This document shows positions 49,010-60,469 of a DNA stretch of 64,000 nt, piece by piece. Each line of letters starts with the position of its first letter. Within the stretch, counting starts at the first letter, position 1. The notes beneath the pieces were generated by a model, which worked only from the letters and a program-made list of their open reading frames with translations, made no database searches and had not been told where the DNA came from. Location: NCBI RefSeq assembly GCF_004664715.2, contig NC_051063.1, positions 117,104,829 through 117,168,828 on the forward strand. The letters run 5' to 3'. Source of the stretch: Peromyscus leucopus. Lineage: Eukaryota; Chordata; Mammalia; Rodentia; Cricetidae. The position numbers and the translations under genes are program-made.

Positions 49010-49232
49010 GTAAATATTAGCCCATTTCCTCTCCTATGTAGGCTTCTATGGAGGAACATCTATGACAGTTTCCTGTTCTCTACCTGTCTGTCTCTGTCTC
49101 TCTCTCTTGTCCCTGCTCCAAGACTGTCCTTAAGTGCTCCCCCTCCAATAAATCTTTTGCATGAAATCTATTGTGTGGTGTGATTTCTGTGGCATTCCTC
49201 GGCTCCAATCCTCCAAGGTGTTCCTGCCACAG
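49010..49232 (+). mobile_element. Possible LTR 3' part
   Basis: A T/C-rich stretch followed by CCTCCAATAAATCTTTTGC (AATAAA at 49146-49151), then GTGTGGTGTGATTTCTGTGG and a possible end CTGCCACA near 49232. The layout is like R-U5 of a rodent LTR. The 5' half is not defined. Confidence 0.4.
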
Positions 49233-50057
49233 AACATTAACAAACATCCCACAGCCTGTAGCTCTGCACAGCTTCTCCTGCAGCAATGCCTTTGAATAGT
49301 GTTGGGTGGATAGAAACCATGCAAGTGAATAAGGAAGAATTCATTTTGAGTAGGAGAAAGAGAATGAGCTAATCCTTGAGTCCTGAGGAAGCATGACATG
49401 TCAGTGCAATTACAAAATCTCCTGTCTTAGGGAGCAATATTTTAATTGGAGACAGACCAAGAGAGATTGCTGGGCAGAGAAGGGACCAATTATAGTATTT
49501 AAGTGTATCTCATAAAATACTTATCATCTAGCATTGTGCCCTGAAAAAGGCTTTCCAGTAATGAGAATTCAGTAATGATGAACATCACAAGCACCCAGCT
49601 TCAGTCATTAATAAAAACACTGAACGTGCATGAAATAATTAAATGTATGTCAGAACTTATATCAAGTGTCTGGCATATATTAGGTCATTTAAAGTGATGA
49701 AGAACCTCATGACAGAATTGGGTATACTAAGGTTGTAATAAACTGAACTGTTTAAACAAATCCTAATTATATTCTTACTCTCTTCCCCATTTTTTAAGCC
49801 AAAAAATTAGTAACTAAAAAAATCCTAACTAAAAATTTAAAATGTCTGACCAGAACATCAAATTCAGGGTCAACTATTTGTTCAACATTTTGCCACCTGA
49901 AATCTGTAAGATTTTAGGAACTGTAGGAGCTCTATATTTATGGAATGAATTAGTGTGTCTAACCCCTAACTACAGAGAATTAATCACTGTAAACTTTTCC
50001 CTTTATCTGAATCTATGCATACAAGTATGTACAACTATAATGATCATTAACATATGT

Positions 50058-50225
50058 ATTAGGAACTGCTAGATGGCTTAGGATACAAAGGCACTTGATA
50101 TCAATCCTGAAGAGCTCAATCCCCAGGAGCCAAGAAATGACTCTCACAAGTTTTCTTCTGATTACCACTGAGTATCTGGCACATATTGGTTCATGTACAT
50201 ACACACACACACAGGCCCAAACTAG
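50058..50225 (+). mobile_element. B4 SINE, diverged
   Basis: B4-like order: GAACTGCTAGATGGCTTAGG, AGAGCTCAATCCCCAGGAGC and GACTCTCACAAGTTTTCTTC, ending in CA repeats. Confidence 0.7.
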
Positions 50226-50770
50226 TTGTAATTTAAAAAAAAAATACATATCATACCCAATAAAAATTCATTTCACTGTAAAAAAATAATATCATGTGGA
50301 ATCATTAGTAAATGTGAGACAATGATAAAATGAGAAAGACAGTCATTTCTGAAATATAAAAAAGTCATCTTTAGCAATATAATGTCTATAAGAAACAATT
50401 CTTGAAAACAACAAAACATACAATTTTGCTAGAAAATTATATGATAGAATAGTCCGACATCACTTTAAGCCAATGATCTATTTTAAAAACAAAGAAAAGA
50501 AAAACCAGAAACTACAGTACTCAGGTATTTTGGAATGAGTGCTGTCTTACTTTGGTTTCTTGTTATGATAAAAAAAAAAAAATACTATAACAAAAGCAAC
50601 TTAGAGAAGAAAAGTTTATCCTGGCTGATAGTTCAAGAGCACAGCCTGTCCATCGTGGTGGGGAAGTCAAAGCAGTAGGAGACTGAAGCACCTATCCCAC
50701 ATCTACAATTAGAAAGTACAGAGGAAGGAATGCATCCATACTCATCCTCAGCTTGCGTTCTCTAGTTTCT

Positions 50771-51420
50771 TAAAAGACCCCCACTCCATTATGAGGACAT
50801 GGGGCGTTAGGCCAATGAAATGCCCCCCTAGTCCCAATAACTTAGCCTAAGAAACGCCATTCTGAAAGAACCAGAAAAACAGGAGTTCACAGCTGTGGCC
50901 GGCCATCCGGCCTTGAGAGAGATAACTGTGGCCGACCATCCGGCCTTGAGAGAGATAACTATGGCCGACCATCCGGCCTTGAGAGAGAGATAACTGTGGT
51001 CGGCCACTGGCCTTGGGAGAAAAACCGTTGAGTCAAATCAGGATATTTATGGTTGGCCCCCTGGCCTTGAGGAATAAGCAGCTGGGCTGAAAAAACACCC
51101 ACTGTACCCTAGTCAAGGCCAAGTCAGCAAATTTCTGAGAATTAAAAATACATCCCCAAGTTTACCCTGGCCTTCTTTGAAACAACCAATAGGAACCCTG
51201 TAACTATGCTTTTCGCTTCTGTAACCGCGTGTCTGTCCCTGGGATCCTATAAAAAGACCCCCTTGCCCTAGGAAGGGGCGCAAGTCCTCCGAGAGACTTT
51301 GCCCCAGATACCTGTGTATCTGAATAAACCCTCTTGCTGTTTGCATCTGATCTGTGGTTTCGGTGTGTTCCTTGGGTTTGGGGTCTCTCCTGAAGGAAGA
51401 TCTCCCCTGGGGGTCTTTCA
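50771..51420 (+). mobile_element. Solo LTR, gammaretroviral (ERV1) type
   Basis: A 650-bp LTR with terminal inverted repeats TAAAAGACCCCC/GGGGGTCTTTCA (first base pair decayed from the usual TG) and perfect 4-bp duplications TTCT (50767-50770 and 51421-51424). Both features are typical of gammaretroviruses. U3 holds four head-to-tail units of about 33-35 bp (50893 to about 51027), then CCAAT at 51186-51190, TATAAAA at 51249-51255 and AATAAA at 51323-51328. No internal viral genes are present. The promoter layout is intact. It is oriented toward Tyr, 2.7 kb upstream. Confidence 0.92.
50893..51027 (+). repeat. U3 direct repeats of the ERV1 LTR
   Basis: Units start at 50893, 50926, 50959 and 50994 with spacings of 33, 33 and 35 bp. 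Each carries GGCCGACCATCC or a variant and CCTTGAGAGAGATAA. The last unit is more diverged. Such U3 repeats often act as enhancers in this virus class. Confidence 0.9.
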
Positions 51421-51604
51421 TTCTAAAGTTCAGAATTCCATGTCCAGGGAATGGTCCAGCCCACAATTAAGATGAGTCTCCCCACACCAATAAGCATAAT
51501 CAAGCTAATGTTCACAAGCCTGCCCAGAGGGCTATCTTCTAAGTAATTCTTAATTCCATCAAGTTGACAAAACCACCACATAAAGCAAATGAAAAATGAC
51601 TGGA

Positions 51605-51737
51605 GACTTTCTTAATAAGAGCCAGGGAGACTGGGGCACATCTCTAACCTAGTACTAGGGAGGTAGAGGCAAGAAGTTCAGGAATTCAAAGCCAGGTTGG
51701 CAACATAGCTGGTTCGAGACAAGCCTGAGCATTTTTC
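51605..51737 (+). mobile_element. B1-like SINE, old
   Basis: Diverged B1-type order: CTAACCTAGTACTAGGGAGG, TTCAAAGCCAGGTTGGCAAC and GGTTCGAGACAAGCCTGAGC. Confidence 0.55.
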
Positions 51738-51739
51738 AT

Positions 51740-53485
51740 CCCCAAAATCATCACTTTGGTCCAACTAATATCATATATGCCCTTATTTACTTCATCACTC
51801 ACCTGATAGTTATTTCTCTTTACACTCTATTTCTCTCCTATCTCATCTCAGGGGCTTGTATATGAAAATGTCTTCCATTCCCATGGGAATACATTCAAAC
51901 TGCTTCGACCCTTTTGCATGTCCATGTGGATACCTTACATTTCATCTCTATTACTTTGTGGCTGCAGGCACCTTAACAGTCATCAGAAGTCTTGAGAGTG
52001 TTAAGCCACTTCCACTCAAAGCTTTGATTCAAGAACTCCTTCTATAAAAGTTTAGTCTACTGTTACTCTACTCTTACTTCTAGGACTCTATCAGATGTCT
52101 CCTGACATAGGTTTTCTCCCAGAAAACTTCCCTCAACTCTACTAAAAATGAATAGACCCACCTACATTTTTCCTTATGGAAATTATTTTATGGAAACTTC
52201 AAAAAGTTGTTTAATTAAAAAATATTTAAATATACATAGCTATAAATATCAAAATTAAACTGAGATTTTAAAAAAAGACATTCTTGACTGTTGTGAAAAC
52301 TGTCCTATTATACTTGTTATAATATTCCAATCTCCTCCTTACCAAATGCCCTAAAAATAATCAATAAGTACTTGCTGTGCATTTAATAAGTTCCCAGTTA
52401 TAGCTAATGTAATATTGCATTAAGTCTGTCTTAGGGTATACAACAGTCAACCAGGATGGATAGGGCATTATCAAATTCTGTAACTTGAAGATACCTACAG
52501 AATGTACATTTAGAGACAAAGAAAAACTTGTGCAAATGGATTTTGATATACAGAAACCAGTACTGGCAATAGGAGTACCATATAAGTAAGCTAGAGGAGA
52601 CAGTGGACTACATTGAAGAGGAACAAAGAGAAAGGGTTAATTTAAGGGACTCAAACCCTCTGAAGGAAATAGAGACAGCAGACTTCATTTTAGTCAATCT
52701 TCTAAGCAAGCTCTACAAATTTTCAAAATAGACTTGGGAAAGCAAATGTAAAGTCCTTAGAAAACATGGTGGGGACTTTCTAAGCAATTTTGTTGAGATG
52801 CCTGATAGCGGAACAAGTGAAATAAAAGAGTTGCTAATTAAACAGAAGAAGCTGAATTCCACCTGCAACTAAATGGGAAAGAATTAGAAAAGGCCACATG
52901 TGGCTACAAGTAACACACAACAAAAACTCCCCAGGGTAAAGGAGTTCTGTGTTAATCTCTTTCTGGCTCTAACACAAGAAAAGCAAAAAAGGACTAAACC
53001 TCCTGAATGAGATCCTGTGAAAGCTTCCAGATCCCAGCAGGAGACAGTCTCCATGGAAACTTCCCTTTCCCTGCACCCACACACTGTTCCTTCTACCTGC
53101 AAAGGCTGTCCTGAATCTCAAGAGAATACTAGGGAGGAGTCAACACTTCTTAAGTACTGAGATAAACCCTGGGGAGAAGCGAAGAACCAGAGCAGACTGA
53201 CATTCCAGCATCATCAGGAAAGTGGTGGTTTTCTCTAGATCTCCTCAGCTCCAGGGTTCAGACAAAATGGTTTCCTCAAAACTTCACTTCCTTCTCTTTG
53301 CTCCCTTAATTCAGAGGACTGCCCAGCTTTTAGTGTGAGGTAGCACTGGGAAGGGATCCTCACAGGAACATGTGTCACTCGACTGTTCTCTTTCTTCTTC
53401 AGCTCGTGTAATAGTGCTCACTATTTAGTTCAAAACATCCAGTCAGTCCATTGCTAACTTCCAGAGTTTATGGGTGAAAAAATAG

Positions 53486-53490
<5 letters not shown>
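51740..53490. other. Tyr upstream region, no recognised repeat
   Basis: Unique-looking sequence between the last SINE and the GA tract upstream of Tyr. It is the place where distal melanocyte elements are expected. No gene is present; E-box cores are noted separately. Confidence 0.5.
52895..52902. promoter_or_regulatory. Candidate upstream E-box (palindromic CACATGTG)
   Basis: A perfect palindromic CACATGTG lies about 1.25 kb upstream of the Tyr ATG. A further CATGTG is at 53369-53374. Human TYR has a distal MITF-responsive element roughly 1.8 kb upstream, so these are plausible but unproven candidates. A six-base core is expected by chance every few kb. Confidence 0.25.

Positions 53491-53536
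<46 letters not shown>
53491..53536. repeat. (AG)n microsatellite upstream of Tyr
   Basis: About 23 uninterrupted AG units lie roughly 0.6 kb upstream of the Tyr ATG. It is a purine/pyrimidine tract close to the core promoter and likely to vary in length between individuals. Confidence 0.95.
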
Positions 53537-53540
<4 letters not shown>

Positions 53541-53959
53541 AACTAGAAAACTTCCCATATTGAAGCAATTCACGAAAGTAACAAAGTAAGCTACATTTGT
53601 AATAGTCAGAAAATGCGTCAAGATAATTAAGGAAAAGTCAGAGGCAAGTATTTTGTCTGATTTTTTAAAAAAATAATAAACTCAGCAGTAGTCAGATATA
53701 AGCATTAATCTGAGTTCTGAAGAAAATCTCTTTGCAAAGTGAGTTCTTTGAGTGTTGTTATCTACTTACTGTCCCTGAAAACAACAGCTTTGTTTTCACA
53801 ATCCAGATGTTTCTTGATTTTTATTCACAGGAGACAAGTTAGTCTTGATATAATTCCCATTTGCAAATTCCACTTGTTAATTTTGTATCAATTAGAATAA
53901 AATACCTTCCTTTGACTTAAATCTACCTCATTGTAGGCTCTGTGCAAACTCCAAGGAAA

Positions 53960-54148
53960 AGTTAGTCATGTGCTTTCCAGAAGATCAAAGCTTAGGGTAA
54001 AGACTGAGAGCATTTGATGTAGGAAGGGGGAGTGGTCATATAGGTCTTAGTCAGGACATGTGATAGTCACTGTAGGAGTTGCTGAAAAAAGAAGTCTGTA
54101 ACTCTCGTTAACCCATTTAAGCAGATCGTGTACCATCTAAAGGGGAAA
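53960..54148 (+). promoter_or_regulatory. Tyr: Tyr proximal promoter and 5' UTR
   Basis: Seen: an M-box AGTCATGTGCT at 53964-53974, a G-rich box near 54021-54035, a weak TATA-like TCATATAG at 54036-54043, and a second E-box CATGTG at 54057-54062 followed by ATAGTCACT. Known: mammalian Tyr promoters have an M-box about 100 bp upstream of the start site and an initiator E-box just before it, both bound by MITF. Inferred: transcription starts near 54069, giving a 5' UTR of about 80 bases without an upstream ATG. The order and spacing match the gene family closely. Confidence 0.85.
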
Positions 54149-54967
54149 ATGTTCCTGGCTATTTTGTATTGCCTTCTGTGGAGTTTACAGATCTCTTCTG
54201 GCCACTTCCCTCGAGCCTGTGCCTCCTCGAAGAACTTGATAGCAAAAGAATGCTGTCCTCCATGGATGGGTGATGGGAGTCCCTGCGGCCAGCTTTCAGG
54301 CAGAGGTTCCTGCCAGGACATTCTTCTGTCCAATGCACCGTCTGGACCTCAATTCCCCTTCAAAGGGGTGGATGATCGTGAATCCTGGCCCTCTGTGTTT
54401 TATAATAGAACCTGTCAGTGCTCTGGCAACTTCATGGGATTCAACTGCGGCAACTGTAAGTTTGGATTTGGGGGCCCCAACTGCACAGAGAAACGACTCT
54501 TAATTAGAAGAAATATCTATGATTTGAGTGTGGCAGAAAAGAATAAGTTCTTTGCTTACCTAACTTTAGCAAAACATACTATCAGCCCAGTCTATGTCAT
54601 CCCCACAGCCACGTATGATCAAATGAACAATGGATCAACACCCATGTTTAATGATATCAACATCTATGACCTCTTTGTATGGATGCATTACTATGTGTCA
54701 AGAGACACTCTGCTTGGAGGTTCTGAAATCTGGAGGGACGTTGATTTTGCCCATGAAGCACCAGGTTTTCTGCCTTGGCACAGACTTTTCTTGCTACTGT
54801 GGGAACAAGAAATACAGGAGCTAACAGGGGATGAGAACTTCACCATTCCATACTGGGATTGGCGGGATGCAGAAAACTGTGACATTTGTACAGATGAGTA
54901 CTTGGGAGGTCGCCACCCTGAAATCCCTAATCTACTCAGCCCAGCATCCTTCTTCTCCTCCTGGCAG
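54149..54967 (+). CDS. Tyr: Tyrosinase exon 1 (coding part, 273 codons)
   Basis: Tyrosinase is the type-3 copper oxidase that hydroxylates tyrosine and oxidises DOPA, the rate-limiting step of melanin synthesis, in melanosomes. The reading frame opens at an ATG with A at -3 and has no upstream ATG between the likely transcription start and this codon. Residues 1-18 form a hydrophobic signal peptide, with mature protein from His19. A cysteine-rich, EGF-like domain follows (Cys24, 35, 36, 46, 55, 89, 91, 100, 103, 112). The CuA ligands are His180 (in FVWMHYY), His202 (DFAHEAP) and His211 (LPWHRLF). N-glycosylation sequons lie at Asn86, 111, 161 and 230. The exon ends on CAG followed by GTAAGG, giving 819 coding bases and a phase-0 intron, as in mammalian TYR exon 1. 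The second copper site and the membrane anchor are encoded by later exons outside the window. There is no frameshift or stop. The related genes Tyrp1 and Dct are excluded by the close residue match to tyrosinase. Confidence 0.98.
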
Positions 54968-57189
54968 GTAAGGTGCACTTCACATGCAGAGTCAGAGAGG
55001 AATGGTACCTCAGCAGCCACATCTTCATGCAGGTCTCTGTGAACACCTCTGTTGATGTCTCAGTGTAGAAAATGTGCCTAACTAAAAGATTCTTATGCTT
55101 CTTGACATTTTATTTTTTTAGAACACTTCAAAATCACAATTAATGATTATTCATCCAATATCTAATAGTTTAATTAGATTTCTAATCTGCTCTGAACAAA
55201 GAATGCTTGGTTCGCCACTGTATTGCTAGCACCTAGGAGGGTATCTGGCATAAACAGTAGGTCAGAGTTATTTAGGAATGGAATAACCAAATTATCTTAG
55301 TCCATGATTCTGAATAAAAAATTTAATATTACAATAAAACTAATAGGATATACTACTTAAAAATAAAAATTCCTGGTCCTAACCTGAACCAATTAACTAG
55401 AATCTTCAAGGGAGAGTGCTGGCATAATTTACTGAGTATCAGTGATGACCTTTATTACAAGAATGCTTGACAAACACTGATTGGTTACAAAATCTTCAGT
55501 TGTTTTAATTTAAAAAGAAACTAAAAGCTGTTGAGTATTTAGAATATGTGAATTTCTATTGAAAGTATTTATATACATTACCTGATTTAATATGAACCTA
55601 TCCTCCTTTTAAAGCTGTAAGATATACATAATTTGTTAAAATTGTATAACAGAACTGTTTGTAAATAGCAAAGATGGTATTTGTTCATGGGTACAATCGC
55701 TATCTGACTAACCCCTTCATTTTCAGGGACAAGACTGACCTTTTGAAAGGATCTAGCTCTTCTAAACTTTTTCATTAGGATAAAGAAGAAATTAGCCTTC
55801 TTCCTACTTTACAAATGTTAGAAATAGAGTTAAGAGATAGCTAGTTTGAGATTAGATTCTCATTTCTCCTATTATTTTTCTTCACTCGGCATTAGAGGCA
55901 AAAGGTAAGAAAGAAATGTTAAAGTGTTTTTTCTTTAAATAAACGTAAGTGTGAGAGATTTTCCTTTCTTCTAAAATTTCCTAATGCACCTATTCTGACT
56001 ACCAATTCAAACATGATAAAAAAAAAAATACTGCACAGGCTGCCCCACACTTGAGAATTTTGAAATACAAATTCACTTTATCCCTGGTGCTCACACACTT
56101 CCAAAATGGAGCCCCTTAAAGTGCCATTGTAAAATACAGCTGCTAATTCCTGGTGTCAATGATGCCAACTGTTTACTAAACCTAATGAGTACTTTATATG
56201 GAGGGACTTAGCTGGAAAATTTGATTGCTGCACATTTTCAACTATTCTGCCACAATCAATGAGCTTCAAACCCCTCATCTAGCTTTCTACTCCTCTGGCT
56301 ACTGCTTTAAGTCATGTCAGTCTTGGATGTGGGAGTCTTAGATATACAATACTTTGATTTACTACACAGCTTTACTTGATGCAGAAAGGTTGATGGATCA
56401 TCTAAATTATCAAAAGTTGTAATATACACACTGAGTTCAGTAAGGAGATATAAATTAATATTTAATTACATGAAGAGTCTACTTCTAGATGATACCTATA
56501 TTTAATGTTTCTAATCATGTTTTGAGTATTGAATTCATCTTATGATTATGGGCAATTGTATAACTTTCTTAAAAACAAAACAAATAAAAATGTAAAACCA
56601 CATAGATTGATCTGGCTTCGTAAGTCATGAACTGTAACTGCTACAATATTGTCTACAAACTTGTACTGCAATTATAGTTCTGCGGAAGAAAAGAGCTCTT
56701 TATATAGAACTAGAAAAGTCAAAGAATAAAATCACTGAAGAAAAACAAGCAAAATTAAAAATAAAAAGAATTAGCAAAACAAAACAATAAAAATTTTGCA
56801 AGCAAACAGCATTTTAAAAATGAGGTCTAATACATAAATAAATATTTGCTCTGTCTTCCTAAGCTGTGCACTGTCCAGAGATAAACAGTTGCAGACATGA
56901 CAGATAAATTAATTCATGTTGTCTGTTTTCTTCATTTATACAGTCTCTCTTGTTAATGTACTTTGAAAATGAGAGTTTTTTTCTCATTGCCCCTTTCCAT
57001 TAGGAGAAAGAAGGGATAGAAGGCTTGGAGGAGGGATATGGTCAAAACACATTATCATACGCTTCGATGAAAATGTCTTTTATGAATCCCCTGTTTGGTG
57101 AATATGCACCAAAGAAAAAGAAATATCACTTCAAAAGAAAACTGAATAATGATTTAGAAGGGAAATCAAAGCAAATTAGGTTTGTTTGT

Positions 57190-57350
57190 GTCTGGAAAGA
57201 TGGCTCAATTCCCAGCACCCGAATGGCAAGTTCCAACCATTTGTAACTCCGTTCCCAGGGCTCTGACATCCTTTTCTGGCTTCCCTAGGTACCTGGTCCA
57301 TACATGATGCAAGACATACATGCAGACAAGGCACCCACAGACATAAAATT

Positions 57351-57382
<32 letters not shown>

Positions 57383-57384
57383 AT
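57190..57384 (+). mobile_element. B3/B2-type SINE with (AAAT)n tail, in Tyr intron 1
   Basis: TGTCTGGAAAGATGGCTCA, CATTTGTAACTCCGTTCCC and CATACATGCAGACAAGGCAC are in B3 order. The tail becomes an (AAAT)n run at 57352-57384. Confidence 0.8.
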
Positions 57385-57537
57385 GTTTATTTACTTTGCT
57401 TTAATTCAATCACTGTCAGATTTACAATCATCTATGGTTTTTGTCATTGCTCTGTAGTTGCTGGAACATCAGTGATCTAACTACTTGCTGGAAACACAGA
57501 ATTAATTGGTCTATTGTACAGCTCCAGTGTGCATTTT

Positions 57538-57657
57538 TTGTTTATTTGGAGACAAGATCCTACTGTATCCTTAGGCTAACCTGGAACTCACTTTACAGCC
57601 TAGTCGGCCCTCTGAAGCACAGTAATGCTCCTGCCTCAGCCTCCCAAGGGTGCTTGT
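57538..57657 (-). mobile_element. Old B1 SINE in Tyr intron 1
   Basis: Minus-strand 7SL-type sequence: GGAGACAAGATCCTACTGTA, ACCTGGAACTCACTTTACAG and CCTGCCTCAGCCTCCCAAGG. Confidence 0.7.
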
Positions 57658-57659
57658 AC

Positions 57660-58235
57660 TTTTAAACCTCTTTATGTGGCTCTAATTTGCAGCCAGCACT
57701 ATGATTCACAGATTTAATTAATATGGAGATTGTTTAGTTATCTCTTTACTTTCCTTTATGAAAACACAGTTTCTGTAATGAACACACCATTAATTTGAAT
57801 GCTTTTGTCTAAATTAAACATTCAAATTAAAAACTAGACTGTTTTGCGTTAGATGAGATCAAATAGCTTCCAAGTTAAAATGAGCTCATTAATACCTTCC
57901 AAATTAGCTAGGCTGATAGCCCATTTCATATGGGCTTCTACTCCTTGCTTGACTTAAGATATCTTTTTACTTTACAAAAGGAGATGTTAGAGATTTGATA
58001 GTATTTTACCAACCTGAGAGATCTTTTGTAGTATCTCACAGAGTACTCACATTTTATAAATAATAGGTTCGAAACAGTAGGAGAATTTGTGTAAAAAAAA
58101 GGAAAGAAAAGAAAAAACATCCAAGGATAGAACCCAAGTGGCTATGTTTCCATTTCTATTAAAGTAAACCATGTTGACTTATGTTAAAAGTAGATCTAAT
58201 AACAAACTAAATTATGGATGTATAATTTGAGAGGT
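57660..58235. other. Intronic, no recognised content
   Basis: AT-rich intron sequence without a recognised element. Confidence 0.4.
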
Positions 58236-58237
58236 GG

Positions 58238-58265
58238 TTTTTTTTTTTTTTTTTTTTTTTTTTTT
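58238..58265. repeat. Poly(T) tract, 28 bp
   Basis: Uninterrupted T run directly before the SINE at 58268. Confidence 0.96.
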
Positions 58266-58267
58266 CC

Positions 58268-58455
58268 TGAAGTTCTCTTGCAGTTGACCAGGTTTGATCC
58301 TAACACCCATAGGATGGCTCACAACTATCTGTAACTCCATTCCCAACCCCAGGAGATCTGACATCTTCTTCTGACCTCTATGGACACCAGGTACACACAT
58401 GGTCCATGGACATGCATTAGGAAAAACACCCATACACATAAAAAGTAAAACTATT
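58268..58455 (+). mobile_element. B3/B2-type SINE, 5'-truncated
   Basis: GATGGCTCACAACTATCTGT, CCAGGAGATCTGACATCTTC and AAAACACCCATACACATAAA are in B3 order. The 5' head region is replaced by a T tract. Confidence 0.78.
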
Positions 58456-58885
58456 AAATCCCCATGCACCCAACCTGAGAAAGAAAGACACTTCTATTTA
58501 TTTCAGATAGAATTGATTTCCTTCCCTTTGTTACACACTTTCTGCAGATTTATCTTACATCTTCTCTAATATTTCAGAACATGTGAATGTTTTTTAAGCC
58601 TATCTCTGTCTACCACTGTCAGATTCTCCAAGGTAGAAACTATTTATAAATATATTTCTAACCATATATAGGGACCATGATATACAGACAGAATTTGTTT
58701 CATAAATACATGATGAATTAAAGAAAAAATTAAAATCAGAGAGAAATTTAATTCTTATTCTAGATGGATTTCTGAGATTTCAGTTCATATTTTACAGTAC
58801 TGAATTCTCAGTGTGAAAGACATAAAGTGCCAACAGGCAGCACTTGCTTAACATCTAAGATAAGGCATTTTGTACAGTGTTTTCT

Positions 58886-58886
<1 letters not shown>

Positions 58887-58958
<72 letters not shown>
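58887..58958. repeat. (CT)n(GT)n compound microsatellite
   Basis: 17 CT units (58887-58920) abut 19 GT units (58921-58958) in Tyr intron 1. Confidence 0.97.
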
Positions 58959-58961
<3 letters not shown>

Positions 58962-59583
58962 CGTGTACATAAAAATATATGGTATAGCTCATAATACATC
59001 TAAACATTATTTGAGATGAAAAAAACTTACCTGACAAGCTTTCTTTGACAGGAGATAATACACAAAGTCAAATAATTAAGGTTAATTTTCTTAGAAATAA
59101 GGTTTAATATGCAATCAGTCTTTTCCTAGCTTGTTATTCATTCATTTGTATGATTATTTTCAAAAAAACATCTTCAAATAGAAGCATATCTGTCTCCATT
59201 AAAATAGTAAGTTTTAGAAAAAGGAAGGTACTCAATGACATTTACGTACAAAATTCCTGTGCTCAACACCATTAGATATAATGTTATGCAAACAAGAGAA
59301 GCGAACCTAAGAAGAAAAGGTGTGTCAAAGAGAGCTGTTTCAATGGATCGCAATGGAGAGGAAAACAGTTCCTGATGATAGATGTGAGTGAACTACAGCC
59401 AGGGAATCCACTCAGCAGGTGGAAAGCATATCACATGGAAGCCACAGGGGGAAGAAAAACAAAGTCACATTTCAGCAGAAAGTCATGGGTTTAGGTAACC
59501 ATGACAACAGCTCCGTGCAATAGCTGCTTCTCTTTTTATCTTTATGAAAGATTTTGTGGAATGTCATATGTTTTAGTGTTTTC

Positions 59584-59586
59584 TTT

Positions 59587-59645
<59 letters not shown>

Positions 59646-59666
59646 CTCTCTCTCTTTCTTTTTTTC
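59584..59666. repeat. (TTTC)n microsatellite
   Basis: About 15 TTTC units followed by CT- and T-rich sequence. Confidence 0.96.
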
Positions 59667-60469
59667 AGGAAAAACTCAAATACCATAATAAAATCTTTGC
59701 TGTCGAAGGCTTTTAAGAGCAGGTAGTTTATTGCTACTTCCTACAATTTAATAGAACACTATCATGTTTCATCTTCCATAATAATACACCTGTGTCTACG
59801 GTTTCCCTTTCTTTGCTTCTTTGGACTGAATATTTGATTATACTGCCCTGAGCATATGCTACACATCATTGTGGTTGGAAGGAAAAAGAACCAAACCTTT
59901 ACCAGACCAGCTGGCCTCAGTCCAACTTCTGCCATTTATCAAACTGCTAAACAAGCTGTTTAGAATTCACGACCTTTAGAATTCACATTTTTCAACAAGA
60001 AAATAAAGAGTGTTATTATCATATATGCTTGTTTTCTATGCTAATGAGAGAAGCAAATGGATTTGAACGCAATGTACTATACTGTGAAAGTCATTGTCCT
60101 TTGACACACATAATCATAAATTTGTATAGACTTCTCTAACTTATCTACTGGACCCCTAGGAAGTTATTAAGATATTTTAGAGATATTGTTGTTCCTAAAA
60201 GATACGATAGATCAATATCAATATAACATTACTTTAAACAATTTAAAATAATCAGTTCATGTAAAATTACTTGCTAAGACTTTGCCATATTGTTCTAATT
60301 TCAATGTGTGGGAAATACTGTGTTTTAAATGATACACTGGGATCAGTTATTATAATAATGAACATTCAACACTCATATACTTAGTGACAAAAATAACGTA
60401 GATGTCTAATTAATAGAATAAATGGTTTTATTCTAAAATAATCCAATTTTTGGCATTATTAGGGGTGAG

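Larger units (their letters stand above)
50545..51580. mobile_element. Rodent dispersed repeat (unnamed here), copy 3, split
   Basis: The left part (50545-50770) opens CTTGTTATGATAAAA and contains TTGCGTTCTCTAGTTTCT. The right part (51425-51580) continues with AAAGTTCAGAATTCCATGTC and ends GTTGACAAAACCACCACA. The LTR at 50771-51420 is inserted between them. Confidence 0.65.

Noticed and set aside
51113..51466. A 117-codon minus-strand frame
   Set aside because: Antisense reading of the gammaretroviral LTR R-U5 and its flank. No viral protein similarity is visible.
54067..55020. Minus-strand frames over Tyr exon 1 (54067-54333 and 54691-55020)
   Set aside because: Shadows of the well supported Tyr exon on the opposite strand, with no motif or promoter.
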